Shown piece after piece: positions 63,103-64,000 of a stretch of DNA of 64,000 nucleotides; the stretch's first letter is position 1, and the number at the start of each line of letters is the position of its first letter. Source of the DNA: Brevibacterium senegalense (GTDB lineage: Bacteria > Actinomycetota > Actinomycetes > Actinomycetales > Brevibacteriaceae); NCBI RefSeq assembly GCF_000285835.1, contig NZ_HE978602.1:224220-288219 (forward strand). Reading direction: 5' to 3'. The notes under the pieces are model-generated. The model saw nothing but the letters and a program-made list of their open reading frames with translations. It was not told the origin of the DNA and did no database searches. The position numbers were made by a program, and so were the translations under genes.

Positions 63103-64000
63103 TCAGGCGCCGTGGTCGAACCGACGGCGGCTGATCACGACGGCTGCGCCACCCACAGCCAGCAGTGCGGCACCCGCGGCGAGTGCGCCCAGCTCGGCAC
63201 CCGTGCGAGGCAGCTGACCGCCGTCGTCCGAGCCGTTGTCGTCGGACCTGTTGTCATCCGAGCCGCTGTCGTCGGAGTCACCGTCGTCGGAACCGCCGTC
63301 ACCGGAGTCGCCGTCATCCGTGGTCACGGTGAAGGTCCCCGTGAGGTCGTCGGCGGACTCCGCTGCGGCCTCGGCCTTCGCCGACTCGCTGCCCGCCTGG
63401 GCGGCGTCCTCGTCGATGCCCGACACGGCGACGGAGTAGTCGCCGATGTACGAGGCGGGATCGATCGACGACGTGCCGTAGACGACGGTCGACGCGACGC
63501 CGTCTTCGGCCGCGGTGGCGGAGAGGTCGGCCGGATCCACGTTCTGGCCGGACGTGGGTGCGACGGCGAACTCGATCTCGTCGCCGGGCTCCAGACCGGT
63601 CACAGAGAGGATGACGCCGTGCTCGGAATCGACGAACTCGGACGCCGTGATCCGGTCGGGCGAGATCGACAGGGCGAGCTCGTCGCCCTGGTCGTCGTCA
63701 CCCTGGTCGCCGTCGTCACCCTGGTCGTCGTCCCCGTCATCTGTGGGGTCGTCTGTGGGCTGCTCGGTCGGGTCGTCCGTCGGGTCCTCGGTGGGCTCCT
63801 CAGTCGGCTCGTCCGTCGGGTCCTCGGTGGGCTCCTCAGTCGGCTCGTCCGTCGGCTCCTCGGTCGGCTCGTCGGTCGGGTCGTCCGTCGGGTCCTCGGT
63901 GGGCTCCTCAGTCGGCTCGTCCGTCGGCTCCTCGGTCGGCTCGTCGGTCGGCTCCTCGGTCGGCTCGTCCGTGGGTTCCTCCGTGGGCTGCTCGCTCGGC
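63103..64000 (-). CDS. LPRTG-anchored surface protein with PT(D/E)(D/E) repeats (5' end beyond window)
   Basis: About 299 C-terminal residues of a sortase substrate; the start lies past base 64000. From N to C: a wall-spanning run of PTEE/PTDE/PTED/PTDD tetrapeptides (63740-64000), a short Asp/Gly/Gln stretch, a folded domain of about 85 residues (ELALSISPDRITASEF, SVTGLEPGDEIEFAVAP), a second Asp/Ser/Gly-rich spacer, then QLPRTGAELGAL, a hydrophobic helix and SRRRFDHGA. The folded domain is Ig-like by pattern. Function unknown; probably anchored on the cell surface. Confidence 0.85.
   Translation of the reverse strand, partial: PSEQPTEEPTDEPTEEPTDEPTEEPTDEPTEEPTEDPTDDPTDEPTEEPTDEPTEEPTEDPTDEPTEEPTEDPTDDPTEQPTDDPTDDGDDDQGDDGDQGDDDQGDELALSISPDRITASEFVDSEHGVILSVTGLEPGDEIEFAVAPTSGQNVDPADLSATAAEDGVASTVVYGTSSIDPASYIGDYSVAVSGIDEDAAQAGSESAKAEAAAESADDLTGTFTVTTDDGDSGDGGSDDGDSDDSGSDDNRSDDNGSDDGGQLPRTGAELGALAAGAALLAVGGAAVVISRRRFDHGA
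63740..64000. repeat. Degenerate 12-bp coding tandem repeats
   Basis: Units of the type GTCCGTCGGCTC / CTCGGTGGGCTC encode PT(D/E)(D/E) on the minus strand. At least 20 copies run to the window edge. Purely coding; copy number is likely variable. Confidence 0.85.

Noticed and set aside
63740..64000. Possible CRISPR array because of regular short repeats
   Set aside because: Units are 12 bp, contiguous and coding; there are no unique spacers and no cas genes.

Overview
The window is high-GC DNA (roughly 70% by eye) from an Actinomycetota bacterium. The supporting markers are a dnaK-grpE-dnaJ-hspR heat-shock operon, a mycothiol-dependent DinB-fold enzyme, a DUF222/HNH (13E12-type) endonuclease, a decaprenoxanthin-type C50 carotenoid operon (crtB-crtI-crtYe-crtYf-crtEb), a DUF3152 lipoprotein and two LPRTG sortase substrates. 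Genus cannot be fixed from sequence alone. No rRNA, tRNA, insertion sequence, prophage or CRISPR array is visible.

Layout. 1-13 kb is a catabolic region: a leftward SnoaL-like gene with a TRAP transporter (dctPQM, dctM cut by the left edge), a divergent TetR regulator, an acyl-CoA dehydrogenase, then a leftward operon of AtoE-like transporter, SCP2-like protein, alpha/beta hydrolase and AMP-forming ligase, followed by a CaiB-type CoA transferase and an ACAD10-like phosphotransferase. Two nearly identical 18-bp palindromes (3061-3078 and 10255-10272) tie the TRAP and AtoE operons to one presumed TetR regulon. 13-22 kb holds an FMN reductase, a zinc alcohol dehydrogenase, a LiaRS-like two-component system with a DUF4097-like membrane protein, pyroglutamyl peptidase, a CurA-type reductase and asparaginase. 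22.7-31.2 kb is a long leftward block: an FMN riboswitch, ribD-ribE-ribBA-ribH, then the carotenoid genes only 28 bp downstream. 31-39 kb is mixed: a two-domain NTF2-like protein, a RecQ helicase fused to a phosphoribosyltransferase-like domain, a DUF4184 membrane protein, a quinone oxidoreductase, a DUF3152 lipoprotein, and an MFS transporter divergent from an HxlR regulator.

39-51 kb is a glycine-betaine demethylation module: IclR regulator, dimethylglycine-oxidase-like flavoprotein, Rieske oxygenase and reductase (GbcAB-like), glutathione-independent formaldehyde dehydrogenase and a LysR regulator, interrupted by the HNH endonuclease gene. Together these would strip methyl groups from betaine and dispose of the formaldehyde. 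51-64 kb carries an HtrA-like protease, a DUF1801 protein, a Tat-exported, cell-wall-anchored PhoD phosphatase with a PHO-box-like triplet repeat upstream, the dnaK operon, a mycothiol enzyme, a DASS anion transporter and a partial LPRTG surface protein with PT(D/E)(D/E) repeats.

Three patterns run across the window. Many operons end in long near-perfect hairpins. Genes within operons usually overlap by 4 bp. Several conserved enzymes (RibBA, RibE, CrtI, Pcp, the dimethylglycine oxidase, GbcB, HtrA) carry Ala/Gly/Ser/Thr-rich insertions at loops or domain joints.
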